A stretch of DNA of 5,667 bases. Origin: DASUAS01 sp035763625 (GTDB lineage Bacteria; Actinomycetota; Acidimicrobiia; IMCC26256; DASPTH01). The stretch lies in contig DASUAS010000228.1 of the NCBI GenBank assembly GCA_035763625.1, positions 1 through 5,667 of the forward strand, read 5' to 3'. Both the position numbers and the translations under genes were made by a program. The notes beneath the pieces were generated by a model. That model did not search any database and had not been told where the DNA came from. It saw nothing but the letters and a program-made list of their open reading frames with translations. Shown piece by piece: positions 1-5,667 of the stretch (the stretch's first letter is position 1; every line of letters begins with the position of its first letter).

Positions 1-149
1 ACCGGACCGCGGCTCTCGAGGCGGATGGCGACCGCGATCAGGAGCATGAGCGGGCTCAGCGCCATCAACCCCACCGCCGCGAGCACCAGGTCGAGGGCGC
101 GGCGCGACCACGAAACGCCGATCGGGGGCCCCGACACCAGCTCGTTCAT
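1..149 (-). CDS. Initiating phosphoglycosyl transferase (bacterial sugar transferase family), N-terminal fragment
   Basis: Only the first 49 codons are visible; the gene runs off the left edge. The family transfers a sugar-1-phosphate from a nucleotide sugar to undecaprenyl phosphate at the inner face of the membrane, the first step of polysaccharide repeat-unit synthesis. Seen here: a basic start WSRRALDLVLAA (residues 14-25), a hydrophobic stretch to about residue 42 interrupted by Ser32-Pro33, then IRLESRGPV (42-50, the last codon partly off the edge). This matches the family signature of K/R-R-x-x-D, a membrane helix broken at Ser-Pro, and a following GPV/GPIFF motif. The Ser-Pro break makes the re-entrant helix of monotopic enzymes (PglC, WcaJ C-terminal domain). 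The protein begins directly at this helix, so it lacks the multi-helix N-terminal domain of WbaP/WcaJ. The catalytic Asp-Glu lies off the window. Its ATG overlaps the upstream stop as ATGA and has no good Shine-Dalgarno, suggesting translational coupling. Confidence 0.9.
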   Translation of the reverse strand, partial: MNELVSGPPIGVSWSRRALDLVLAAVGLMALSPLMLLIAVAIRLESRGP

Positions 150-1420
150 GCCGGAGCACCGGCGAGCGCGGTCACCGGTTCGCGCCGCGCGTCGTTCGAC
201 GCCGCCGGGACGACGCCGCCACCGCGGGCGGCGGCGTGTGCGCGCAAGGCCACCTCGTACGTCTCCATGAGATCCTGACCCAGGTCGCGCGTGGCGAAGT
301 GCCCTTCGAGCTGTCGTTGCGCGATCGCCGCCAGGCGCGCTCCTTCTGCCGGATCCTCGAGCAGTGCACCGAGAGCGCGCGCGAGGGCGCGCGGATCGCG
401 CGGGGGGACGAGGAGACCGGACCGGCCGGGCACGACCACCTCGTGCACGCCGTTGACCGCGGTCGCCACCACCGGCACCCCGCAGCGCATGGCCTCGACC
501 ACGGCGCACGGGATGCCTTCGTACAGGCTCGACAACGCGAACACGTCGAAGCCGGGAAGCAGGTCGGGCACGTCGCGTCGATGGCCGAGGAGGACGATGC
601 GGTCCTCCAAGCCCCGGTCGCGGATGTCGCGCTCCACGACGGGGCGCAACGGCCCGTCGCCGACCCACACCCCGAGCACGTCGTCGCGCTCGATGCGCGC
701 GAACGCGGCGACGAAGTCGCGCGGTGCCTTCTGCTCGTCGAGCCGGCCCACCGCGCCCACCACCTGCATGCCGGGCGGTACGCCGAGCAACCCACGGGCG
801 CGGAAGCGCGCCGCCGCCGACCGCGGCACCACCTCGTCGGAGATCGCGGAGTCGACCACCCGGATGCGGTCGACCGGGGCGATGCGCCGTCGCACCGCCT
901 CCGCCGCGACCGCCGAACCCACGGCCAGGAACCGGTCGGTGATCGCCGCGAGACGGCGCTCGATCTCGACGTAGGTCCAGCGCCGCCACGGCGACTGGAA
1001 TTCGTGGAACGGGAACCCGTGGAACGTGTGCACGACCGCGGGCACGTGGGTGAGGTGCGCGGCGAGCCGACCGAGCGCACCGGCCTTGGCACTGTGGGTG
1101 TGCACGACGTCGAAGGTGCCCTCGGTGAGGATCGTGCAGAGCTGGCGCAACGCGCGTGCGTCGGAACCGGGGTCGATCTCGGGGACGAGGTCGGGCACGC
1201 GGATCACCTCGAACCCGTCGCGCTCGGCGTCGACGAGCAGACCACCGTCGGGCGCGGCGACGATCGCCACGTCGTAGCGCCGAGGGTCGAGCGCCTCGGC
1301 GCCCCGGAGCGCGACGCCACCGGCGCCGGCGACGAAGCGGGTCACGACCTGCGCCACCCTGATGCGATCGCCTCGGATGCGGTCGTCTCTGATGCGATCG
1401 TCCCTGATGCGGTCTTCCAT
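146..1420 (-). CDS. GT4-type glycosyltransferase (GT-B fold)
   Basis: A 424-residue cytoplasmic or membrane-associated glycosyltransferase, a usual length for family GT4. It probably adds a sugar from a nucleotide donor to the lipid-linked polysaccharide repeat; donor and acceptor cannot be read from sequence. The N-terminal acceptor domain starts around RVAQVVTRF (21-29) with a glycine-rich loop (31-35), then VVHTHSAKAGALGR (105-118) and HTFHG (131-135), typical of capsule/EPS enzymes. The C-terminal donor domain has GRLDEQK (225-231, Lys231), VGDGPLR (253-259) and the E-x7-E motif Glu301/Glu309 in YEGIPCAVVEAM. Residues 396-424 are a low-complexity tail. The ATG at 1420 is chosen because GAGGAGGGG stands just upstream and the previous gene ends 17 bp before. 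The reading frame stays open further upstream, but that part lies inside the preceding gene in another frame. Codons 3-22 are an in-frame 15-bp tandem repeat that extends the protein ahead of the usual family start. The stop overlaps the next ATG (ATGA). Confidence 0.95.
   Translation of the reverse strand: MEDRIRDDRIRDDRIRGDRIRVAQVVTRFVAGAGGVALRGAEALDPRRYDVAIVAAPDGGLLVDAERDGFEVIRVPDLVPEIDPGSDARALRQLCTILTEGTFDVVHTHSAKAGALGRLAAHLTHVPAVVHTFHGFPFHEFQSPWRRWTYVEIERRLAAITDRFLAVGSAVAAEAVRRRIAPVDRIRVVDSAISDEVVPRSAAARFRARGLLGVPPGMQVVGAVGRLDEQKAPRDFVAAFARIERDDVLGVWVGDGPLRPVVERDIRDRGLEDRIVLLGHRRDVPDLLPGFDVFALSSLYEGIPCAVVEAMRCGVPVVATAVNGVHEVVVPGRSGLLVPPRDPRALARALGALLEDPAEGARLAAIAQRQLEGHFATRDLGQDLMETYEVALRAHAAARGGGVVPAASNDARREPVTALAGAPA
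1355..1414 (-). repeat. 15-bp in-frame tandem repeat, four units, at the 5' end of the glycosyltransferase gene
   Basis: Read on the minus strand, four consecutive 15-base units are GACCGCATCAGGGAC (1414-1400), GATCGCATCAGAGAC (1399-1385), GACCGCATCCGAGGC (1384-1370) and GATCGCATCAGGGTG (1369-1355). The core GAY-CGC-ATC-MGR is kept in all four. They encode DRIRD, DRIRD, DRIRG and DRIRV. The last unit merges with the first beta strand of the GT-B fold (RVAQVV), so it probably is the ancestral start region and the others arose by duplication. Gain or loss of a unit keeps the frame and changes only the length of a charged N-terminal extension. Synonymous differences between units show the array is not freshly expanded. 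Confidence 0.9.
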
Positions 1421-1423
1421 GGT

Positions 1424-1432
1424 CCCCTCCTC
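1424..1432 (-). promoter_or_regulatory. Strong ribosome-binding site of the glycosyltransferase gene
   Basis: The minus strand reads GAGGAGGGG followed by ACC and the ATG at 1420, within the 17-bp gap after the upstream TGA (1440-1438). It is the best Shine-Dalgarno match in the window and decides the start at 1420. The other internal genes overlap their upstream neighbour. This is the only one with room for an independent site, so it may be translated at a higher rate. Confidence 0.8.
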
Positions 1433-1437
1433 GGCTG

Positions 1438-2502
1438 TCAACCCGTCCCGGTCGCCACGAACACCCCGCCGAACACCTGGCTGATCATGTCGAGATCGGC
1501 CGCCACGTCGTCCTCCACCGAGCTCGGCGAGAAGTGGGTCAGGAGGAGATCGCCGCGCGTCCGCCGGGCCACCAGGCTCGACCAGAGCGCGTTGCCCTGG
1601 AGGCCCGGGTCGGCGAGCCGGTACACCGATCCCTCGTACTGCTGTCGCCACGTCCACACGTCGACCGCGCGGGCGCCGTGCTGCAGCGGCGTGTCGACGT
1701 ACATCGTCGTCGCCGCATCCGCGGTGCTCGGTGTTCCGGGATACGTGCCGGGATGCGCGAGCGCCTTGCGGGCGTTGAGCGCGACGTCACGGCTCCAGTG
1801 ACGGCGCGCGACCTCCTGCCATGCGGCATCCTGCGCGTGCAGCGCATCGGTGCCCCACGTGCGGTAGACGCTGTCGTCGAGGATCCCGGTGCTCAGGTCC
1901 ACCACGTCCAGCGCATGCAGACCGACCAGCTCGTCGACGTGCCGCAGCGAGAGCGCCGGGTACTTGGCGTCGTTCTCCGAGGTGCACCGCGTTGTCCACG
2001 CCGCGACCGCCCGGTCGTTCGGCACGCACCCGAGGTCGGGCACGACGAGGTCGACGAGCACCTGACTGCGGGGCGATGCCCGGTGCAACGCGCTCACCGC
2101 GTCGGTCACGAACGCGAGCATGCACGCGGGCCGGTCCTGCACCACGTCGCCGTATCCGAGCTCGTCGGCGATCTTGAAGCCCACGACCGAGTGGTCGGTG
2201 GCGAGCTGGGCCAAACGGCTCACCCCGGCCTGGAAGCTGGCGTCCCCCTGCCACCAGCGCCTCAGCAGGTCGGCTTCGAGCCACACCTGCATGCCGCGTG
2301 CCCCCGCCGCCGCCACCGCGCCGCGGTACGCGTCGACCGCCGAAAGCGGAGCCGCCGCGACCGCCGGCGGCCGACGGCACGATCCGGACGACGACGACCG
2401 TGCTGTCGACGGCGCCGACGACGCCGTGGCTGGCGCCACGGCCAGCGCGCTCGTGACGAGCACGATCGCGGTGAGCGCGGCGAGCGCGCGCAGGCGTCTC
2501 AC
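1438..2502 (-). CDS. Secreted protein of unrecognised family, TIM-barrel glycosidase-like
   Basis: A 354-residue protein whose family I do not recognise. Residues 1-29 form a clear signal peptide: basic MRRLR, hydrophobic core LAALTAIVLVTSALAVA, and small residues for cleavage around APATASSA; no lipobox is evident. A low-complexity Ser/Ala/Pro/Arg linker follows (about 30-53). The rest alternates strand-like and helix-like segments: MQVWLEADL (71-79), VVGFKIADELGYGD (106-119), QVLVDLVVPDLGC (147-159), LDVVDLSTGI (198-207), DVALNARKAL (239-248), ARAVDVWTWRQQYEG (277-291). That order resembles the later strands of a (beta/alpha)8 glycosidase. Glu114 and one of Asp151, Asp199, Asp281 or Glu290 are candidate acids (inference). 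Cys127, Cys159 and Cys173 could form a disulphide outside the cell. The GTG at 2502 overlaps the flippase stop as GTGA and yields the signal peptide directly; GGCGGA just upstream is a weak ribosome site. The setting among Wzx, Wzy and GT genes suggests trimming, release or modification of the exported polymer. Confidence 0.85.
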   Translation of the reverse strand: MRRLRALAALTAIVLVTSALAVAPATASSAPSTARSSSSGSCRRPPAVAAAPLSAVDAYRGAVAAAGARGMQVWLEADLLRRWWQGDASFQAGVSRLAQLATDHSVVGFKIADELGYGDVVQDRPACMLAFVTDAVSALHRASPRSQVLVDLVVPDLGCVPNDRAVAAWTTRCTSENDAKYPALSLRHVDELVGLHALDVVDLSTGILDDSVYRTWGTDALHAQDAAWQEVARRHWSRDVALNARKALAHPGTYPGTPSTADAATTMYVDTPLQHGARAVDVWTWRQQYEGSVYRLADPGLQGNALWSSLVARRTRGDLLLTHFSPSSVEDDVAADLDMISQVFGGVFVATGTG

Positions 2503-3779
2503 GACATCCGCCAGGAGATCGGCTCCGGCGCCAGCTCGCGCCGAGGCGTGGAGGCGCGGAAGACCAGCAGCAGCGTCACGGTGGTCACGATGTAGGCGGC
2601 CGTCGACGCGATCGCCGCGCCGGTCGCGCCCCAGCCCGGTACGAGCAGCAGGTCGAGGACGACCGTCAACACCACCCCGGCCCCCATCGCCAGTGAGTTG
2701 AGTCCCGGTCGTCCCGTCCCGTAGAGGTACGCGCTGATCACACCGGCGGCGCCCTCGATCGACAGCCCGACCAGCAGGAGCTGGGCCAACCCGACCGCGG
2801 CGTCGAACTGGGCGCCGTAGAGCAGCGGGAGGACGAACGGTGCGATCAGCGCGAGCACGACCGCGCAGACGAAGGACAATGCGGTTGCCGGTCCGAGCAT
2901 GCGACGGGTGTCGGCGGTGGCCTGTTCCTTCGTCTCGCGCGAGAACCGCGGGTAGAGCACGTAGGTGATCGCGACGGGTACGAGGCGGACGAGCTCGGCG
3001 AACTTCGACGCCACCGCGTAGGTGCCGACCACCGCGGTACCCGCGAACACGTCGAGGAGGGCGAAGTCGAGGCGGAGGTTGAGCAACGAGAGCACGGCGC
3101 CGATCTCGCCGCGGGTGCCGTACCACCACACCTCGCGACCGAGCATCGCCGACGGGAGGCCGATCTGGAAGAAGTAGCCCCGGCGTGCCAGGCGGCGCCA
3201 CGCCACCAGCGCGGTGGCGAGGTCGGCGGCGAGCAGGGACACGATGATCAGAAACGTGCCGTGGGTACCGGTGAGCCACAGGACGCCGTAGGCCGGCAGG
3301 AACATCAGCTCTTCGAGCACGATCACCTGGTTCGCACCCGGCAGGTCGCCGCGTCCCTGCGAGGCGCCCTTCGCCGTCGCCACGAGCAGTTGCGTGAACA
3401 CCGTGCAGCCCGCCAGCACGACGAGACCCCGCGACAGGTCGGAGAAGAACACCTGCTGGATCGCGCCGGCACCGACGGCCCACAGCAGCGAACCCGCGAT
3501 TCCGGCGACCACCATCATGACGACGACGGTGGCGCGCAGGCCACGACGGTCGGGCTGCGCGAAGAAGTACGGCACCCCGGTCGGCAGTCCACCGGACACC
3601 ACGACGCCGACCAGGCCGGGGAGCACCCGCAGCAGCGCGAACACGCCGACACCGCTCGGGCCCGAGACCCGCGCGACGACGACGGTGGCGAGACCGAGCG
3701 CGATCAGCGCCAGGACACGCGCGACGACGTTGGACACCAGGTTGCGGCGGTCACCGCTCAGCGCACGCCGGATGTTCAC
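2499..3779 (-). CDS. Wzx-type polysaccharide flippase (MOP superfamily)
   Basis: A 426-residue integral membrane protein, the normal length for Wzx/RfbX-type transporters. It would flip the undecaprenyl-diphosphate-linked repeat unit from the inner to the outer face of the membrane. About 12 hydrophobic segments are visible, for example near residues 14-36, 42-64, 82-106, 117-133, 150-169, 173-195, 299-320, 328-350, 361-381 and 385-408. Family-like features are VVVARVSGPSGVGVFALLR (33-51), which mimics the usual G-P-x-G-x-G-x-F-A-L motif of helices 1-2, the cytoplasmic SKFAELVRLVP (258-268), YPRFSRE (276-282) in mid-protein, and DLLLVPGWGATGAAIAS (376-392) near the end, typical of the C-terminal polysaccharide-synthesis domain. 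The GTG start at 3779 is chosen because it overlaps the upstream TGA as GTGA, and NIRRALSGDRRNLVSN gives the short basic N-terminus expected before helix 1. A further 30 in-frame codons upstream lie inside the preceding gene. It overlaps the next gene by 4 bp. Confidence 0.93.
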   Translation of the reverse strand: MNIRRALSGDRRNLVSNVVARVLALIALGLATVVVARVSGPSGVGVFALLRVLPGLVGVVVSGGLPTGVPYFFAQPDRRGLRATVVVMMVVAGIAGSLLWAVGAGAIQQVFFSDLSRGLVVLAGCTVFTQLLVATAKGASQGRGDLPGANQVIVLEELMFLPAYGVLWLTGTHGTFLIIVSLLAADLATALVAWRRLARRGYFFQIGLPSAMLGREVWWYGTRGEIGAVLSLLNLRLDFALLDVFAGTAVVGTYAVASKFAELVRLVPVAITYVLYPRFSRETKEQATADTRRMLGPATALSFVCAVVLALIAPFVLPLLYGAQFDAAVGLAQLLLVGLSIEGAAGVISAYLYGTGRPGLNSLAMGAGVVLTVVLDLLLVPGWGATGAAIASTAAYIVTTVTLLLVFRASTPRRELAPEPISWRMS

Positions 3780-5077
3780 GGCTCTCGCACCAGGGCGATC
3801 GCGGCGACGATCCCGAACAACGCCCACACATGGCGGAAGTGGAGGACCTCGTAGAACATCCCGGTGCACGCGACCGCGACCAGCGCGGCAACCAGCGCGG
3901 GCACTGCGGGCACCGACGCCACCATCGCGGGCTGGTCGGCTCGCGCGAGCGCCCGACGACCGCGCATCGCCAGCGATCCGACGAGCAGGACCAGCGCGAG
4001 GACTCCGAGCCCGCCCCGTTCGATCGCCGTGCCGAGGTAGTCGTTGTGCGCTTCCTTGATGTAGCTCAGCTGCTCGCGTGCGAGCACGTCCTTGGTCGAC
4101 GTCGGCCCCTCACCGAACAGCGACGCGTTCGCGAGCAGGTGCACGTCCTCGCTGAGGATCTGGTCGTGACCCTCGCTGCTCGTGCCGACCCGCCCGAACG
4201 AGTCGTGGAGCGCGCTGTTCGGATCCTGAGCCCCATGGGTCAGCGCGTCGTACGCGCCGCGGATCCCGACCAGCACCACCGGTCCGGCGAGCAGCACGAT
4301 CGCGAGCGCGGCCATGGCACCGAAGCGGCGGGCGAGGGCACGCACCGCCAGCACACCCAGGGCGAGCGCGAGGCTCAGCATCCCGCCGAGCGAACCGGTG
4401 AGCAGGATGGCCACCCCCAGCAATCCGTACGCGCCCCACCGCAGCAACCGCCGCCGGGGCGTCCGGGCGGCGGCGATCACCAGCAACGAGATCACGAAGT
4501 AGCTGGCGGCCAGGTTCGCATCACCGAACGTGAGCGCGGCGCGGCTGCCGGTGCGGGCGGTGACGCCCGCGAGCCCGTCGTCGCCGACCGCGACGGCGAA
4601 CACCATCACCCCGGCCCACAGCATCGCCGAGAGCGACCACGTGCGGAGCACCGCGCCGATCTCGGCGGGCGTGCGGCAGGCGTTCACGATCGCGGCTGCG
4701 AAGAGGAACACGAGCAGGTCCTGGCCCAGCGCGACCACCGCGGTGGTGGTGGCTTCGTGGAGCAAGGCCGCGGTCCCGCCGGCGACGATGAGCATCCCGA
4801 CCGGGATGACGTAGGGCAGACGGACGGGGGCCCGCGCCGCGATGACCGCCAGCAGCGTCGTGCCGACGGCAACGATGATCGCGAGGTCGACGGGGGCCGA
4901 GTTGCCGGGGCCATCGGGTCGCAGGAGCGGGAGCAACGCAACCGCGACCGCCACCGTGAGGGTGGCCATGCGCGCGAGCACGCCGCGTCGCTCAGCGTGC
5001 GGAACCGGACGCGCCGGTGCGACCGCAGACGGTTGCTCGGCGATCGCGATGCGGGACGTCGATCGTGCGGTCAGCAT
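3776..5077 (-). CDS. O-antigen ligase / Wzy-type polysaccharide polymerase family membrane protein
   Basis: A 433-residue protein with about 12 predicted membrane segments and one large extracytoplasmic loop (about 273-354), the usual Wzy_C/O-antigen ligase layout. Such proteins polymerise lipid-linked repeats or ligate the polymer to an acceptor on the outer face of the membrane. Family-like points are LTFGDANLAASYFV (182-195), LLTGSLGGMLSLALALGV (225-242), the loop segment LFGEGPTST (320-328), and KEAHNDYLGTAIERGGLGVL (341-360), whose His344 matches the catalytic histidine region (H-N-x-[YF]-L, then E-x-G-x-x-G). The usual Arg of TGSRG is Leu229 here. Residues 1-35 are a basic cytoplasmic tail. 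The ATG at 5077 is chosen because AGGGG lies 6 bases upstream and it overlaps the preceding stop by 7 bp. In an organism without LPS a polymerase role next to Wzx is more likely than LPS ligation, but the family cannot be split by sequence alone. Confidence 0.9.
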   Translation of the reverse strand: MLTARSTSRIAIAEQPSAVAPARPVPHAERRGVLARMATLTVAVAVALLPLLRPDGPGNSAPVDLAIIVAVGTTLLAVIAARAPVRLPYVIPVGMLIVAGGTAALLHEATTTAVVALGQDLLVFLFAAAIVNACRTPAEIGAVLRTWSLSAMLWAGVMVFAVAVGDDGLAGVTARTGSRAALTFGDANLAASYFVISLLVIAAARTPRRRLLRWGAYGLLGVAILLTGSLGGMLSLALALGVLAVRALARRFGAMAALAIVLLAGPVVLVGIRGAYDALTHGAQDPNSALHDSFGRVGTSSEGHDQILSEDVHLLANASLFGEGPTSTKDVLAREQLSYIKEAHNDYLGTAIERGGLGVLALVLLVGSLAMRGRRALARADQPAMVASVPAVPALVAALVAVACTGMFYEVLHFRHVWALFGIVAAIALVREP

Positions 5078-5667
5078 CGATCGCCCCTGCCGCCGATCAG
5101 CCCGACGAGCACGTCGTAGTGGCGGCGCGCGAACGCGTCGTCGTCCGCGGTGACCGCGCAGTCGGCGATGCCCGCGACGAGGACATCCCGCCACCGCTCC
5201 TCGTGCATCCCCAGGCGTCCGAGGTGCGCGGCCGTGAAGTCGCGCACGAGTCGTGGGAACCATCCGCCGCCGTCGACGGCGTAGTGCAGGCCTGCGCCCC
5301 ACGCGCCTGCGCGCAGTCCGGGATGGCCGGCGACCATGCGCCCACCACGGGTGTGGCGATCCAGGCAGAGCGCGTAGGAGAGCGCGAAGCGCGCGACGTC
5401 ACGAGCCGGCGCGCCGCGTTCGAGGCCCGCCTCCCAGTCGACGACGCCGGTGACCTCTCTGCCGTCGGTCAGCACGTTGCCGGCCCAGTAGTCACCGTGG
5501 ACGAGCGTGCGGGGTGCGGTCTCGACCCGGAGGCGCCGATCGACGGCGTCGAGCTGCTCCAGCACGCGGGCGAGCAACGGCGCGCCCGCGAAGCGCACGC
5601 TGACGCGCAACGTCATCGGCCCCACGAAGTCGACCGGGCGGGCGGGACCGCCGCTGACGTCGTGGAC
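5071..5667 (-). CDS. APH-fold phosphotransferase (aminoglycoside phosphotransferase/choline kinase-like), C-terminal part
   Basis: The gene enters from the right edge with an open frame; 198 residues up to the stop are visible and the N-terminal ATP-binding lobe is outside. Enzymes of this fold move a phosphate from a nucleotide to a hydroxyl of a small molecule, sugar or protein. Numbering visible residues from the edge, TLVHGDYWAGNVL (54-66) contains the catalytic loop H-G-D-x-x-x-x-N (His57, Asp59, Asn64). GVVDWEAG (74-81) carries the metal-binding Asp78, and GAPARDVARFAL (85-96) holds the conserved Asp of the family. The rest is helical and ends GDRC. A GTG at 5625 and an ATG at 5616 are in frame but would leave only half a kinase, so the true start lies beyond the window. 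Its stop overlaps the polymerase start by 7 bp, placing it in the polysaccharide operon. The substrate is unknown: a sugar or polyol phosphate precursor is plausible; antibiotic resistance is not supported by context. Confidence 0.88.
   Translation of the reverse strand, partial: VHDVSGGPARPVDFVGPMTLRVSVRFAGAPLLARVLEQLDAVDRRLRVETAPRTLVHGDYWAGNVLTDGREVTGVVDWEAGLERGAPARDVARFALSYALCLDRHTRGGRMVAGHPGLRAGAWGAGLHYAVDGGGWFPRLVRDFTAAHLGRLGMHEERWRDVLVAGIADCAVTADDDAFARRHYDVLVGLIGGRGDRC
5084..5088 (-). promoter_or_regulatory. Ribosome-binding site of the polymerase/ligase gene
   Basis: The minus strand reads AGGGG, six bases (CGATCG) before the ATG at 5077. It lies inside the last codons of the phosphotransferase gene. 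It supports the start at 5077 over any in-frame start further upstream. Confidence 0.6.

Noticed and set aside
236..1801. Long plus-strand open frame (521 codons) opposite the glycosyltransferase and the secreted protein
   Set aside because: It is antisense to two well-supported genes, its composition is rich in Arg/His/Asp/Gly with no recognisable domain, and stop-free antisense frames are expected in such GC-rich coding DNA.
1534..2595. Plus-strand open frame (353 codons) opposite the secreted protein gene
   Set aside because: It is a shadow of the minus-strand gene, which has a signal peptide, overlapping start and ordered secondary-structure pattern; the plus frame has none of these.
2503..3483. 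Upstream in-frame extension of the secreted protein to 681 codons
   Set aside because: It would run inside the flippase gene in another frame with Arg/Pro-rich sequence, and would bury the signal peptide in mid-protein. The GTG at 2502 explains the start.
4734..4747. Perfect 14-bp palindrome ACCACCGCGGTGGT as a possible operator or terminator
   Set aside because: It lies inside the polymerase coding sequence, arises from Thr-Ala-Val codons, has no T-run after it and no second copy with the same spacing in a non-coding region.
3830..5119. Plus-strand open frame (429 codons) opposite the polymerase gene
   Set aside because: The translation is low-complexity Arg/Glu/His/Gly-rich, with no membrane segment or motif, while the minus strand codes a convincing 12-helix membrane protein.
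5071..5667. Aminoglycoside resistance gene
   Set aside because: The APH fold is shared by many small-molecule kinases; nothing in the visible half or in the polysaccharide context points to antibiotic modification, and no mobile element is nearby.

Overview
The window is very GC-rich. Third codon positions are strongly G/C-biased, two of the internal genes start with GTG, and stop codons overlap the next start. This fits a high-GC actinobacterium. I cannot place it further from sequence alone; an acidimicrobial or similar environmental lineage is possible but unproven. All credible genes lie on the minus strand, so the operon reads from the right edge (5667) to the left edge (1).

Layout in transcription order: (1) the C-terminal part of an APH-fold phosphotransferase, 5667-5071, cut by the right edge; (2) an O-antigen ligase/Wzy-type polymerase membrane protein, 5077-3776; (3) a Wzx-type polysaccharide flippase of the MOP superfamily, 3779-2499; (4) a secreted protein of no recognised family that looks like a partial TIM-barrel glycosidase, 2502-1438; (5) a GT4-type glycosyltransferase, 1420-146, whose first codons are a 15-bp tandem repeat; (6) the N-terminus of an initiating phosphoglycosyl transferase (bacterial sugar transferase family), 149-1, cut by the left edge.

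Every junction is tight: a 7-bp overlap, two GTGA overlaps, one 17-bp gap holding a strong ribosome-binding site, and one ATGA overlap. No intergenic stretch is long enough for an internal promoter or terminator, so the six genes are probably one translationally coupled transcript.

Together they make the core of a Wzx/Wzy-dependent extracellular polysaccharide system. The phosphoglycosyl transferase loads the first sugar-phosphate on undecaprenyl phosphate, the GT4 enzyme extends it, the flippase moves the lipid-linked repeat outward, and the Wzy-like protein polymerises or ligates it. The secreted barrel-like protein would act on the polymer outside the membrane and is the least explained and most interesting member. 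The role of the phosphotransferase is open. No RNA gene, CRISPR array, mobile element or integration site was seen.
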